Positions 33,918 to 45,616 are shown, numbered from the stretch's first letter. The stretch: 64,000 bases of DNA from Forficula auricularia (GCA_024734495.1 JALMQS010000411.1:533725-597724), one strand, 5' to 3'. Notes: generated by a model not told the origin, from the letters alone. A program made the numbers and translations.

Positions 33918-34130
33918 TATTTAACTACAACGTTTTGATCTGCTTATTCTGCGATAGTTCTCAAATATGAACAGATGAACCCCCACTCCGGAACTTTGGT
34001 TTTATTATTTGTTGTTGAATTCCATTAAATAGTTATAATTAATTACATATATGTGATTTAAATAAAAATTTAACCTTCATTAAATTCAGTCACAAAAATA
34101 TAACTTTTAACAGCTACATATATAACTAAT
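33918..34130 (-). repeat. Family A repeat, minus strand
   Basis: Complement of the family A arm (34020-34125) joined to the decayed ribozyme-like end also present at 14595-14700 ('acgttttgatctgcttatt' on the plus strand). It shows that the two segments belong to one element. Directly abuts family D. Confidence 0.6.
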
Positions 34131-34134
34131 TGAA

Positions 34135-35370
34135 ACAAGTTTTTACAAAGTTTAATGTCTGGATGTTCAACTGCATATTTCTAGAAAATTTATTAGCGAA
34201 AGTTGATTTTTATCAAAGTTCATTCATATCTCAATCTAAAATGATCATTTTAAGTTTCTCAAATGATTTAATCGCTTCAGAAATTAAGACCGAAACATCT
34301 TAAATTTATCGAAAAAAAAATTACTTTCATAACGTAAAAAATGCATTGAAATAGGAATAATTTGTTAGTGAGTGTACACTCTAAGAAAATGATTTCTATT
34401 GTTATATGTATATAATTATTTTGGATGACTTATGAAAAAAATACGGAACTCTCGGTACTTGATTCCACTTTTCTTTTTGTGATAAATGTTATTTACATTA
34501 ATACACAAAAAATTAAAATTGAAATTTGTTTCTTTATTAGATTAGCTTTAGAAAAATGATAAATGAATAAATAAATTTAACGTTTAAGATCTACTACTAT
34601 TCTAAGAGGTTTACTTTAGTTAAGAGGATTATCATAATCTTGATTTCTTATTACAAGATGATTTCCCGAGATAAAATAACATTAACTATAATTTAATTAG
34701 ATTATAAATATACATAATTACGTCATCATCTACATAGTAGTTAGTATGGTATATATAAAATGATGTTCTTTTGATTTTTTATTAGTTAGTTAAATTGACT
34801 GTTTTCCATAAATAAATTTAAATATCAAATTCGAATATCAGAATTAAAAAAATGTTTTTTACTTTCACTTTTACATTATAGTAGTTGAAGTAAAGCAGCC
34901 GACTAAAAATTTGACTAAGCATTTTCACCGGAAATACTTGTTTTATTTTATTGTCCCCTGAATATATAAAGACAATTTCCAGCTTTTGGTGTGTTTGTCT
35001 GTATTTGTGTATCGACGATATCACGCCGTATCACAAAGAAATAAATTTCGAAAGTTTGGTCAGGTATCGGCTGAGGGGGTCTTAACAGGGTTTTAGCTTA
35101 AATCGCCCTTCCGAAATCACCACAACCATCTACACACATATGTTTTCAATTTTTCAGATTTTACCAAAAATATGCTTAACATTTATTTACTTTCTACATT
35201 TTATATTTTTAACCTTAAATATCATCTTCTTTGAGTTGTATAATAAATAAATGTGCCGTGTGGGAAGTTAGAGTAGAAAGTTTTTAAGGTTTGCCTTACT
35301 ATCAGTATTATTATTATAAAAATTTCATCAATTGAGACAATATTTTATTTCCTAAAAACATTATGCAAAA
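34135..35370. other. AT-rich stretch, nothing recognised
   Basis: No frames or repeat copies seen. Confidence 0.35.
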
Positions 35371-35379
35371 TTCATGGAA

Positions 35380-35826
35380 GTTTATACTTCTCAAATCATG
35401 CTTCGCGGAACACTGTTGATTCGTGAAGCCACTTCAAGAGTTACTCGAAAAAATCAAATACACAATTAAAAATTGTTGCAAAATAAAAATCAATACAATG
35501 TGAAATAATTTTTGTATGTGATTGTAGATTACGCCGGGTAGTTTTCGTATAAAAATAATATTGGATATTGTACAAAAATGCACGATCTCTCACGGACCAG
35601 AAAGTACTACAGGGTTGGCCACCCCTATTTTAAATTTTATGTTGTATTCTTAGGGCCGGTTGTATGTCGGTTGGTTCGGCCAAAGGTAAATTCTAAGGAT
35701 TCACCTTTGTCAACGGTTAAAAAGAGCTTACCAACCGACATACAACCGGCCCTAAGTGTTCGGGAGCAAAAAATATTACGAATTTAGTGTTCCCCGACAT
35801 CAAAAAATTTGAGAAGCACTGCTCTC
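35380..35826. mobile_element. Decayed hAT-like element
   Basis: The complement of the right end reads 'cagtgcttctcaaattttttg', a hAT-type terminus; the left has 'cttctcaaatcatgcttcgc' and 'ggaacactgttgattcgtga'. No convincing 8-bp duplication. It contains a Harbinger-like MITE at 35653-35752. Confidence 0.45.
35653..35752. mobile_element. Harbinger-like MITE, 100 bp
   Basis: Termini GGGCCGGTTGTATGTCGGTT and the mirror (aaccgacatacaaccggccc), flanked by TTA/TAA. Same termini as 50829-51019, where a clean TAA duplication is seen. 3-bp T-A rich targets and GGGCC ends fit PIF/Harbinger; assignment is by resemblance only. Confidence 0.75.
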
Positions 35827-35829
35827 TTG

Positions 35830-36220
35830 GAACACCGTTTTAAGGCCAAGATATAACTACAGGCATGTTTAACTGGAAGTGGATAACCTATCCTAAATTT
35901 CAAAAACTTAATATCAAAGTGAATTAATTTAAAAAAAGTAATTTTTTCAAGACTCGATACGATTTCTGCAAATTTTGATAATTTGAGAATTTTTTTTGTC
36001 AACTTGAGCTATGAAGCCGAAACTTGACCAAAAGATGCAATTTATAAATAGAACTGAGATATGAGAGCACAATGAGTATTTTACAGTCTACATATTCTTC
36101 AGTCATAATTTTTCCTCGTAGCTACTAGATTTTATTTCAAAATATAATAATTATTCCCTACGGTGTTAGCAGGCGAAGCCTTACTATTGAATTCACACAA
36201 AAAAATTCACTCATTTTTTT
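35830..36220. other. AT-rich stretch, nothing recognised
   Basis: No feature recognised; a 72-codon minus-strand frame looks fortuitous. Confidence 0.35.
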
Positions 36221-36224
36221 TTAA

Positions 36225-36490
36225 ATGTCTGTAACTTGAAGAAAAGTTATTTTGAATGTTCTCTGTCTGGATTCTGATACCCAGGATAGCTCAAGAACGG
36301 CAAGTCGAAGAAAATTCGTTCTAGTATTCGTTCGTATTTCTATTTAGAAGAACGGACTAGATTTTGGGCTCTCTAGCTTTTATAACTTCCGATTCAAAAA
36401 TGCATAAAACAGGATACTTTTTTTGAATGCTTTTATTGAGATTGAAGAATATGTTTTAATATAAGTATAACAATTTTTGTCAGTTTCGAT
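36225..36490 (+). repeat. Ancient dispersed repeat, family H
   Basis: Shares an ordered set of blocks with 46050-46290 and 63655-63880: 'ggattctgatacccaggat', 'ggcaagtcgaagaaaa', 'ttgggctctctagctttta', 'caaaaatgcataaaa'. Noncoding and strongly diverged, so old. Confidence 0.55.
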
Positions 36491-36494
36491 TGAA

Positions 36495-37945
36495 ATAATC
36501 ATTTTATTTTCCGGCTACTGCTGATTATTAATTCCTTTTCTTCCCGAGTTTTCAAAGTTAAATAATCTAAGAATAAAGATAAATCCTAATAATCCTCCAA
36601 AAACTTCGAAACCTGGTTCAGTCGACAAACATATCCACAATACCAATGTTCATAAAACTCCCCAAAATCTTATTAAAAAAAAAAAAAAGGAAAACAATAG
36701 TAATAAAAAGTAGTCTTAAATTTCGAAATATAATTGAGAAGATACTTTGGTTATACAGAGTTTATCGTAGCCTTCACTGAAATCTACAAAATATATAGAT
36801 CTATGGGCGTAGCCAGGTTTTTTAAGGGGTTTAAATGAACCCTACTCTGGGCCGTAATAAAATAAAACACATAATAGTTCCAAATCTCTTATTTCGATAA
36901 CCCTTAATGGCTTAAAATTTTTTCACGTAAACTTTATGGATCTTGGTTTTAGTTTTATGTGCATATACAAAAAACACCAATGTAAAAGAGAAACCAATGA
37001 AAGAACAGTCAGATATATAGATAAGTTTTGAGAGTGATGAATATCGTCTTCTAGATCTAGTGTTTTCTTCTATGTATAAATTATTTGTTCCTATCTCTTT
37101 TTCTTAAATTATCTTATCTGATCTGGATCTTCTTTTCTTTCTTCTCTCCAATTTACCCACTGATTCTGTTATCCGAACCATTAAACCATCTTGAAAACAC
37201 ATGTGCTTGGCGTTAGAAATTAATTTTTGTTGAGGCAACAAGTTTTTATTTTCTTTATCTTTTTCTTTATGTTATTAAATATTTATATGCAATTGGAGGA
37301 AAAATTGAAAACTTCTCAATACTCGATATTCTGTCAGGCAAAAACCCCCGCTCTAGTAATAAATAATAAACTTAATTATGATAAACTATTAAAAGTTTAT
37401 TTTCTAATTTAATTATCTTGAGATAAATTCAATTTCAATTTTTAATTTAACTATTTATGAAACCTGTTATTAAATTTCATAATATAATATATTTTTGATT
37501 TTTTTGACTTCACTATCGACAGTACTTAATCATTCTGCCAAATGCAATTCTTAAAAAAAGGGAAAAAACATTTTAATTACATTTTTTTTTATAATTTAAC
37601 AATTTAGTGAAAACTTTATTAAATTACATAGTATAATATACATTTGATTTTTGGATATATATTCAGAAATAACTTCTCTGCCTCAAAAGTCTTCATATTT
37701 GCTTACTATATTAAACCATTTGTCTTTGTGTAATACTAATAGGAAAAACTTCTTTAAAAACCAAATCAAAAATTCAATTTCTTAATTAATTTGAATTAAA
37801 GTGATAATTAGCCATCAAATTCAATCAATTCTTAATTAATTTTAAAATGCAACTATTTGTTTTAAGCTATTCGTGGGTTTTGAAAAATTAAAATGATCAA
37901 TTTAATTTAAATTGAAAAAAAATTGTTTTCACCTTAAAATTTTAA
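36495..37945. other. AT-rich stretch; possible hAT end at 36800
   Basis: 'gggcgtagccaggttttttaa' at about 36806 resembles hAT termini of the CAGTGGCGTAGCCAG type (compare 39149), without a partner end. About 37430-37520 and 37590-37660 contain a weak direct repeat. No coding signal. Confidence 0.4.
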
Positions 37946-37949
37946 TATA

Positions 37950-38125
37950 ATAATTCAAAATATGTTTTCTGCATTTTCAAATTGAAATTTCTAAAGCTTG
38001 AGAGTCACAAATCTGCTCTAGAAATACAAATATTTTGGTACAAGAACAAACTTTCTACGAATTTTTATTCTTAAATTATCGAGGGTATCGGAATCCAAAC
38101 AGTCACATAGCTAGAAAAAATAATA
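37950..38125 (-). repeat. Ancient dispersed repeat, family H, minus strand
   Basis: The minus strand shows 'ttggattccgataccctcgat', a damaged 'aagtttgttcttg' block and 'tgcagaaaacatatttt', in family H order. Confidence 0.4.
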
Positions 38126-38433
38126 TTTGAAAAAAATTCATCACGTTTCGGATTTTTTTAAGCAGAACGAGGAAACAAAAACATTCAGTGAATTCAGCGA
38201 GTAATATTAATGATAAGAATAAAACAAGATTCAACAGTTAATAGTGTCGATGAATTCTTGCATCCTAGAAGGAAGATTCAACTATTTAGGATTCAGGTGG
38301 GAATCGAATTCACTCGTGGGGCCGAAAATTTCTTAATACTTTCCTAGTGAATATAGTCCGTCATAATTCCACTAATATCAAAAATCTTAATTAAAATAAA
38401 TGATATAATATTATAGTAGCCACTAATAATTAC

Positions 38434-38504
38434 TTCCGTGTCTGATGAAGACCAAAAATTCAAGGACGAAACGTTTCTCCAAAAACTAAAATGACATCAT
38501 GGAT
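38434..38504 (+). ncRNA. Hammerhead-like motif, single copy
   Basis: CTGATGA 38442-38448, stem II GACC/GGAC-type (38450-38453 with 38464-38467), GAAA 38468-38471. Outer sequences TCCGTG (38435-38440) and CATGGA (38498-38503), and beyond them ATAATTAC and GTAATTAT, are complementary, but in a register one base off the ideal stem I. Stem III would run ACGTT against GACAT with a mismatch, leading to AUC. Plausible but less regular than the others; no palindrome surrounds it. Confidence 0.45.
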
Positions 38505-38564
38505 GTAATTATTATAGGTATATACTGGACGAGTTTTTTTTTAATGTTTCTTATTTGCAGTACT

Positions 38565-38665
38565 AGTGAAGATAGTCAACGAGTGGTGACCGAAACTGCT
38601 TAGTGAATAGAGAATCAATAAATAATAGTAAATTATTAAATTATTATTTTATTTCTAACTAGCAG
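38565..38665 (+). repeat. Family E repeat with decayed hammerhead-like core
   Basis: Matches 23010-23110 ('gaagatagtcaacgagtggt', 'tgaccgaaactgcttagtga'). GAAAC and the GTCA/TGAC stem are kept; the CUGA box is GTGA. Confidence 0.45.
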
Positions 38666-38904
38666 CCCTCGAAATTTTAAGAATATTAAATCCACAGTTA
38701 CTTAACTTAAGTTTTAAAAGAATAAATTAAATAAAAATGGTTATATTCAAGAGTCTTGTTTTCCAATCATTTATATCATCAAAAATAAATAATGTTTAGT
38801 ATAGAAACAAAAATGTATTTTTTAATTTGTACACCCTTACGATTTTGTATTTTCTTTTTCTCAACATCTTTATTATTGTTACATAATTACGTATACGTTT
38901 AAGA

Positions 38905-39149
38905 CAGGGTCGTATCGACGGGGGGGGGTCAGAACCCCCCACTCCCCAAGGGCAGGACACAAGGGATGAGTAACGCCAACGACAAACCGTTTCTTATGGC
39001 AAATTAATCGTAATTAAATATATTCCATATGTTTAATCAAGAATTATGTTGTTTTTTAATTTCTTGAAGTATCTATTTGTTTTAATAAAAAAATTCCCAC
39101 GAAATATTTTGCTAGAACCCCCCATGAAAATTTACTGGCTACGCCACTG
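38905..39149. mobile_element. hAT MITE, 245 bp
   Basis: Left end CAGGGTCGTATCGACGGGGG, complement of the right end CAGTGGCGTAGCCAGTAAAT. Flanks gtttaaga / gtttaagg (38897-38904, 39150-39157). Noncoding; contains a G run then a C run (38922-38945). Confidence 0.8.
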
Positions 39150-39297
39150 GTTTAAGGTCATATCTATACACTTTCATAATCTATACAACGATGTTTACAA
39201 TTTTTTTAAGGGAAAATGGTGTAGCTTCTAGATGAAACATATTTAATAAAATTTAAATTTAAAAATATAAATTACTAGGTAGGATTCACAAATATTA

Positions 39298-39741
39298 TTA
39301 GGTTATAATGAAAGGCAGACCATAAATTATTTAAATTTTATTCAATTTCCGACGTTTCGGAGACTTTTTTCTCTCTTTCTTCAGGGTATTGAATAGTTAT
39401 TGATGGGTGAGTATAACTCTGTTCCCATTTGTCTCTCCTCTCAGTGATAGCAACAATATTACAATTATTTTCCAACATTATACCATAAGTGTAGATAACC
39501 AAATACGCTTATGGTATAATGTTGGAAAATATTGTAATATTGTTGCTATCACTGAAAGGAGAGACAAATGGGAACCGAGTTATACTCACCCATCAATAAC
39601 TATTCAATACCCTGAAGTAAGAGAGAAAAAGTCTTCGAAACGTCGGAAATTGAATAAAATTTAAATAATTTATCGACCTCCTTTCATTATAACTTACTTA
39701 TTTCGCTTACCAATCGGTCTTTCTAAGAAAATAAATAAAAT
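39298..39741 (+). mobile_element. Palindromic hammerhead retroposon, longest copy
   Basis: Same subfamily as 16375-16711: starts 'taggttataatgaaaggcag', with ~170-bp arms mirrored around 39490-39510, and ends with 'gtctttctaagaaaataaataaa'. The 16375 copy lacks much of one arm, so this is the fuller form. A frame at 39407-39664 is a by-product of the palindrome. The left arm holds a full hammerhead-like fold; the right arm has CTGAAGT. Confidence 0.85.
39340..39394 (-). ncRNA. Hammerhead ribozyme-like motif, type I
   Basis: Minus strand: ATTCAATACC (39394-39385), CTGAAGA (39384-39378), stem II GAGA/TCTC with an A-rich loop, CGAAAC, GTC, then GGAAATTGAAT (39350-39340). Stem I is CC/GG, an internal loop TA/AAA, then ATTCAA/TTGAAT. 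Its sequence differs from the 8620-8674 stem but pairing is preserved, which supports selection on the fold. Confidence 0.7.
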
Positions 39742-39744
39742 TAA

Positions 39745-40485
39745 AGTTTACAATATGACTTAAGAATTTCACTTCCGATACTCTAACTAAAAGTTAATTA
39801 ATTAATTTCTCGTAAATTATAGCGAACATTTTTTTTATTCTAATTTTAGATTGGAAAGTAATAAATGCTTGATGTTAATTTGTTTGATGGTACTAACTTC
39901 AGGGTCTAATTTAATTAATTTAACCTTCAACCGACTCTTCTCATCTTAATGTATTAATTGTTAGGTGCTTAATGAATGCAGGTATGCTAACAGCCTAATC
40001 CTAGAGTAAGTGAGAAAAAGCAGAGTAGAAAAAATCTTTCTCCTGACAACTGACGAGGGTACACCATCCAAGGAAAAAACATCTAAAAAAACTAAATTAT
40101 TATTAAATTAAAAAAAGAATTTCTTTATCAAGTCATTGGAATTAATAACAATAGAATTCAAATGAAATATGAATATAAGATTTAAACAAAACGCATAATA
40201 TGCAGACAATACAGTTTTCATTTCCTTTTGTTCCTCATCTGATCACTTTCGTAGAAATATTTGCAGAGAACGATTGCTAAACCGGGTTTCGAATTTCCTT
40301 TCAATGCATTATTTTTCAATTTGATAATTCTTAAAATATTTGAATCATTCAACTTTTAAGTCAATGGAATATTTTAAGAGATTATTCTCATAGCCTATAA
40401 GGCAGATATTTCCGGACAAAATTTCTCACACTTAATAGTCACAACATTTATTAATGAATCAAAGAAGATACAATGTAAAAAAATA
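39745..40485. other. AT-rich stretch, nothing recognised
   Basis: No frames or repeat copies recognised. Confidence 0.35.
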
Positions 40486-41462
40486 AAAAATAAGCTGACA
40501 TGTTCTGATGTGGCCATCCACTTTTCTTTACCATACAACCTGGCCCCTAAAATTATTTATAATCATATAGGGGGGGGGAATAGTTTTTGAATTTGTATAC
40601 TTCTGGGGTCCCACTGATTATGTATACAAAATTTGGTTGAGTTTGGTAAATGGTCAATATTTTCATTTTTTGACTCTACACCCCCTCCCCCCATTTTGGC
40701 GGTTAGTTTTTGCATTTTTAGACTTCTGGGGGTCCACTGATTATGTATACAAAATTTGGTTGAGTTTGGTCAAATGGCCTAGATTTTTTATTTTTAACCC
40801 CCCTCCACCCCCCTTAATTTTGGGTCGATATGCACCAAAATCTAATCAGCTCTTAATCTCTATGGACCAAAATTTCGTGTGAAATTTGGTTTCGATATTC
40901 CAACTAGTTTTTGAGCTAGCTCGTCCACAAAAATTTGCTAACGCACAGACTAACGGACGGACGCATGACGGACAGACCAACAGACATTTTGACAAAACAA
41001 TTATTATATCGAAAAATATAATTTTTTCGATGTTCACTTATTATAGCTTTTTTGTAGAGCGAAATGCCATGGTTTAGCTCAATTTTTTAAATCAAAATAG
41101 TTTCAGCCGTTTTTGAGATATTTCGAAAAAAAGAAAAAAAAAACACTTTTTTCATGCACGATTACAATACTTGACCATACCCTGTATGGCAGCGGCCGGA
41201 AACCGGGGTAACAATGAAACTATCGGGAGTAATTAGGACATTTTTAAAATTTTCTATTTTATAAACTATTATAGTATTTTAGTTTGAATTATGTTAATGT
41301 TAATTTTTATTTACTTAGAGATAGTTTTCATGTAAATTACAATTAATTCAATAAATAATAAATAATATACATTTATAAAACTAAAGATTTGAGCATCTTT
41401 TTTTTGAAAATAGTTGGAATGTTTTTCAAAAAATCAGCACGGGTACAGATTAACCAATGTTT

Positions 41463-41640
41463 TTTAAAGAGAAATAATTCAATCTTTAGGACAAATTCTA
41501 GGATTTTGGTAGAAATATTATTAAATTTCGATATCAGAGGGGATTCATCCCCTCAGGAGTCGAACCTGAGAACTAACATGCTTGCCGGGCAGACACTCAA
41601 TCGGCTCACACCCTCGAGACAAAAAACCTCTCGCCGATAG
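41463..41640 (-). repeat. tRNA-derived SINE, minus strand
   Basis: Reverse of the 27420-27612 SINE: the minus strand has 'ctcgagggtgtgagccgatt', 'ctcaggttcgactcctgag' and 'gatgaatcccctctgatat' in order. Together with the plus copy at 41752 it makes a long inverted pair inside a hAT element. Confidence 0.75.
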
Positions 41641-41751
41641 TAATTTTTTGATTTCAAGTTTGAATCTTATTTAGTTTACGAGTACAATGCTCTGATAGAC
41701 TGAAGGACATTGTAGTTACACTGTTAAAAAAATATAAATTTACTATGTTTT

Positions 41752-41880
41752 TACAGTGAGCATGTTAGTTCTCAGGTTCGACTCCTGAGGGAATCCCCTC
41801 TGAAATCGCAATTTAATGATATTTCTACTAAAATCTTAGAATTTGTCCTAAAGATTGAATTCTTTCTCTTTTAATATACA
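41752..41880 (+). repeat. tRNA-derived SINE, plus strand, 5'-truncated
   Basis: Begins at 'gcatgttagttctcaggttc', so the A-box half is lost; the B box and the body to 'aagattgaattctttctct' are kept. High similarity to the complementary copy 110 bp away. Confidence 0.75.
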
Positions 41881-42094
41881 TTTATCTTGCTTTTCTGAAT
41901 GTAGGGGTAACAGCGACCTACGCAAAAATATTTTGAGGTAATGGCTAAAAAAGTTCCCCGACCTCTGCTGTATGGTAAAGTAAAAAATTAGAGCTACTAA
42001 TATAATAATCTGTTGTGTGTGATATAGGTGCTGTCCAAGAAAACTTGCTTTTATTTTACTTCATTTTTATATAAATCTACGGTTCTAAAAGTAG

Positions 42095-42370
42095 TTAACA
42101 TGGAGATGGTTAGGGGGGGGGTAAGGGGGACATTAATTCACCCCTACAAAACTCATTGCCCCCACCCTAGAAAAATCGAAACTCCATTATTACGAGACAT
42201 CACATTTATGTATTTCTCATTAAACTATTTCGTTACTTCCAAAATTTGTCAATTCTTTGTACTAAAAAATTAGTTGATGTCTAATCAGATTACCAAAATT
42301 GAAATCTTGTTGTGTCTAATCAGTTGATCGACTGCCCCCCTAGGAAAACTCCCTAACTACACCAATGGTA
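42095..42370. mobile_element. Possible hAT-like MITE
   Basis: The left 'catggagatggttaggggg' and the complement of the right 'cattggtgtagttagggag' look like diverged inverted termini. No matching 8-bp duplication. Weak call. Confidence 0.35.
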
Positions 42371-42374
42371 ATCA

Positions 42375-42925
42375 GTGTATTTGATAATTCTTGTGTACCT
42401 ATACAATAATCAATTGGAAACAATATATTGATTTTTACTGTCATCCTAGCCTTATAGTTTATCTCCCTCTTGTTTTTTATAAATTCCTTTTTCGCCATAC
42501 TCGTTTTTGAGCATTGTCAATTACTGGATAGGTTAAGCATGACATTTGCACTATTGTAATAAGCTGAAGGAATATAACGCAGTTTGAGAGAAAATATTAA
42601 TTTTGTATGTCTCTCTGGGTTCTGATTACCTCTAAATTACTTCTTTATCCAAAGCTAATACATGTAAGTTTGGAATCTCTAAAAACTTTTTTACACTCAA
42701 ATTCTTACACGGTACAAGAATCAAATTCACCCTTATCTTGAATATTTATTATAATGGCTTTATATTAATATGGAGCTGTGGAGAGGGGCCTCCAACTTAT
42801 ATTAATCCTTAAAATATTTTCTTCTTAGACTTAATCTTGACTTATAGTTGTTGAACTAATATTATTAAAAAATGCTCTGGATATCTTTACATTTATTTAT
42901 TATTTATTCTAACGTTAAATGGAAT
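42375..42925. other. AT-rich stretch, nothing recognised
   Basis: No coding or repeat signal recognised. Confidence 0.35.
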
Positions 42926-42929
42926 CCTA

Positions 42930-43400
42930 TTGGTATTGCTACAATATCTGTCTTTCTGTCCGTCTGTCGTCCTAGGTCTTAAACTAAAAAATACAAACTT
43001 AGAATTTACAAGTTTTATGGATTTATTTTAAATCCTATTAAAATTTTACTCTTATAATTATTTGGGAGGAGGTTAAATTTTATGTAGAGTGGAAAATAAA
43101 AAAATAAATAAATATGGCTTTAGATATTCCTGCAACTGTTTTTCATTCAGTAGAATTAATTTGATTTAATTTACATTAAAATGATTCTTTAGAGGGGCGT
43201 CAAAATATACATATTTTTCATATTGTATTTAATAGGATTTCAAAACTAGAGAACATAAAATTATGAACAAATTCTACAAATACGCACAATCTTTATTTAT
43301 CAACGACAAATAAGAAGGAATTTGATATCTCAAGTATTTTGGAATATGTAGCTACGGTATCCTTGGTATGCGAGTCTGAATCGACCGAGTTATTTTTTTA
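42930..43400 (+). repeat. Dispersed repeat, family C
   Basis: Contains a 'ctgtctttctgtccgtctgt' block, 'aggttaaattttatgtagag', 'acgacaaataagaaggaatt' and 'tttgatatctcaagtatttt', in family C order. The end 'gtatccttggtatgcgagtc' is a diverged form of the family terminus. Confidence 0.6.
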
Positions 43401-43404
43401 TCTC

Positions 43405-44150
43405 TATGTAACATCTAGCATGAAACGATGTAATGTACCAGAGTTTAAGAAACCCAGAGCTAACCAGTTTTAAAAACACCCTTGACTTTGAATGAATAAA
43501 TAATTTCGTTAAATATTTATTTTTTATTCTTTTGAATTGTTTTTCAAATCAAACATTGTTTTGACTAATAAAAAGCTCAGTATCATTCTAGACCAGAATT
43601 CTTAGCGTAGGAGGCAATGTGTGGGAGCCCACGTGTTTCTTAACAGGTGAATGGGTCACACGCTGGCTGCTGACAGCCTGACACCTACGTGAACTGGCCT
43701 ACGCAAAACGCAAAAGACCCACCACCCATATTCATTCATCCATTCATGCCCAAAGAACCTATAACCATTCCGATTAGTTTGTGTTGTTGTTTTGTTTTGT
43801 TTCCGAGAATATTCAATTGGCAGACGAGAGATACCCTTCTCAGCGATTTGTTAAACTCTATTATTATATATTTAAGCTACCTGAACATAATTAAAACCTA
43901 TATTCTTGATACATAGTGAGACCTTCATAGGAATAATTACTTAACATACCTAAGAAGAAAAGCATCCAACCTGTTTTATGATGGAAATGCATTCAATAAA
44001 AAAAAAAACTCCCCTTTTGCCTTGAGAAGGTGGAACGTGTGGGTTTGCTTTACTTCGCTAAACTCCTCACAATAAACAAATTGGTTAAATGAAATAAACA
44101 AAATATATAAGTAATAAAATATGTGTGAGCCTCATCCACATAAGCTCACG
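43405..44150. other. Unrecognised stretch with GC-richer patch
   Basis: About 43600-43700 is GC-richer and bounded by 'gcgtagg' and 'cctacgc', possibly decayed inverted ends of a small element. A frame at 43689-43916 resembles no known protein. Confidence 0.35.
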
Positions 44151-44152
44151 GG

Positions 44153-44380
44153 GAAGTGAAACTTCTTTAGCCATAAATGTTATTGAAATAATTTAAATTT
44201 CCTAATTTTAGTAAATTTTATTTTTCATGAAATATTAGTGGGTTTAAAATAATAATTTAAATTTGCTAATTGTAATAAATTTTATTTGTCATTAAATATT
44301 AGTGGGTTTTAAAAAAAATTATTTCCACTTTATTAAAACAAAAAAATCAAACAGATACGTAGGTAAAGAAGTTTCACTTC
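44153..44380. mobile_element. TIR element with internal 64-bp tandem repeat
   Basis: Inverted termini GAAGTGAAACTTCTTTA at both ends; the first 13 bases are themselves self-complementary. The interior is two direct copies of a 64-bp unit (about 44187-44250 and 44251-44314) ending 'aaatattagtgggttt'. No target duplication recognised; superfamily unknown. Confidence 0.65.
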
Positions 44381-44384
44381 AAAA

Positions 44385-45610
44385 ATTAGGTTAAATTGCG
44401 AGGTGGGTTTCACATGAAATAAAATAAATCAAAAGTGAGTTTAGATTTCGATATATTTAGATATATAAGATTAGAGTTCACACAGCCAGAAAAATTAAAA
44501 ATATCTCCAAAGCAGTTATTTCGATTTGATTTTCAAAATTTCAAAATTTAATCTAACTAAACAACGATCAGATTCTTAGATTCGTTCTGGACTCGCTGGT
44601 TCCACACTTTGCATTCAGGGCAGTTGGCCTAACCCTAGGAGACGAATCCTTCCTATGTTATATGTAGGTGAATACCATATATATTCAAAAACTCACTTGC
44701 TTTTATTCATAAATTACAATATTTCATTCAGTCGACATAGGAATTTTATATTTGATTTTGCTACAACTTGAATACATTTTTGTAGCTCATCATATAACTG
44801 ATGGGGGAAGTGTTGGTTTCTTTTAAAATTAGGTTATTTTGACACTCTCTCGTGCTAAAAAAATGACAGAAACACAGTTTTATTATTATTTCCGCGGCAC
44901 GAAGTGAATAGAATGCTGGGAAATATTGAAAGCCTTTTTCCAAACTGAGTGCTATTTTGCCGAAACATTGCGAATTTTGAAAAAAAAAAAAGAAAAAATA
45001 GCAACCTCGCCTCCTGTACGCAAGAATTCTTACCATTTAGTTTTGATTCCCGAGGAGAGCGATCCCCTCTGACATAAATATTTTATTTCTTCCTTGAAAT
45101 ATATATTAATATTTTTTTAAAACTCAGAATTTAAAAAACAAACAAACATATTTTCTCGCTTCCCCTTGAAAATATTTCTGGTTCTGGGTCTAATTTGTTC
45201 ATTGTCTCAATTTTTTCGTTCATCAGGAAATTCACAATCACAAAGAAGGACTTTCAGCAAGTTTATATATTTCACCTATAGATTGTAATTACCTACTACT
45301 TTATTAAAAGAAAAGATTATTTAAAATTATCTTATATTTCAGAGATTCCCGATTTATATGAATGAATATGCAAAAATCTTTGTTTTCTATAAATTTGCCA
45401 ACACAAAAGTTAAACACATTTCGCAAAAAAAAAAGAAAAAAGAAAAAAGGAAAAAAGAACGATCTCCGCTTGAATGCACGAAGGATTCATAGACACGCAA
45501 ACTCCGAAGATGCTCTCTCTTTCTTGAAAAAAAAGAAAAAATCTTTAACTTCAAGTTTTAAAATTACCATAAATTAAGATTAAAAATGTGGAAAAAACAA
45601 CGATTTAGTT
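44385..45610. other. Mostly unrecognised; SINE piece at 45035-45090
   Basis: 'gattcccgaggagagcgatc' followed by 'cccctctgacataaata' (45047-45083) resembles the B-box half of the tRNA-related repeats. The remainder, including Lys-rich short frames caused by A runs at 45425-45470, is unexplained. Confidence 0.4.
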
Positions 45611-45616
45611 GATTGG

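Larger units (their letters stand above)
41190..41967. mobile_element. hAT element inside family G
   Basis: Left end CAGCGGCCGGAAACCGGGGT, complement of the right end CAGAGGTCGGGGAACTTTTT: hAT 'CAGCGGTCGGCAAAC'-type termini. A perfect 8-bp duplication ctgtatgg lies at 41182-41189 and 41968-41975. 778 bp, no transposase; about half its length is an inverted SINE pair. Confidence 0.88.
40490..41990 (+). mobile_element. Unclassified dispersed element, family G, split by hAT
   Basis: Starts 'aaataagctgacatgttctg', with 'ctttaccatacaacctggcc' just inside, and ends 'ccctgtatggtaaagtaaaa'. These give short inverted ends (CTTTACCATACA). It contains two to three ~110-bp units ('tgtatacaaaatttggttga'), then 'cgatatgcaccaaaatctaa' and 'cggacggacgcatgacggac'. 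Without the hAT at 41190-41967 the element is about 720 bp. Other pieces: 25757-26118, 30355-30758, 55045-55535. No coding region. Confidence 0.7.

Noticed and set aside
39407..39664. 85-codon frame
   Set aside because: Spans the centre of a palindromic retroposon; both halves encode complements of one another, which is a by-product of the palindrome.
42095..42370. Secure hAT MITE call
   Set aside because: Ends look alike but no 8-bp duplication is found, so it is kept only as a low-confidence feature.
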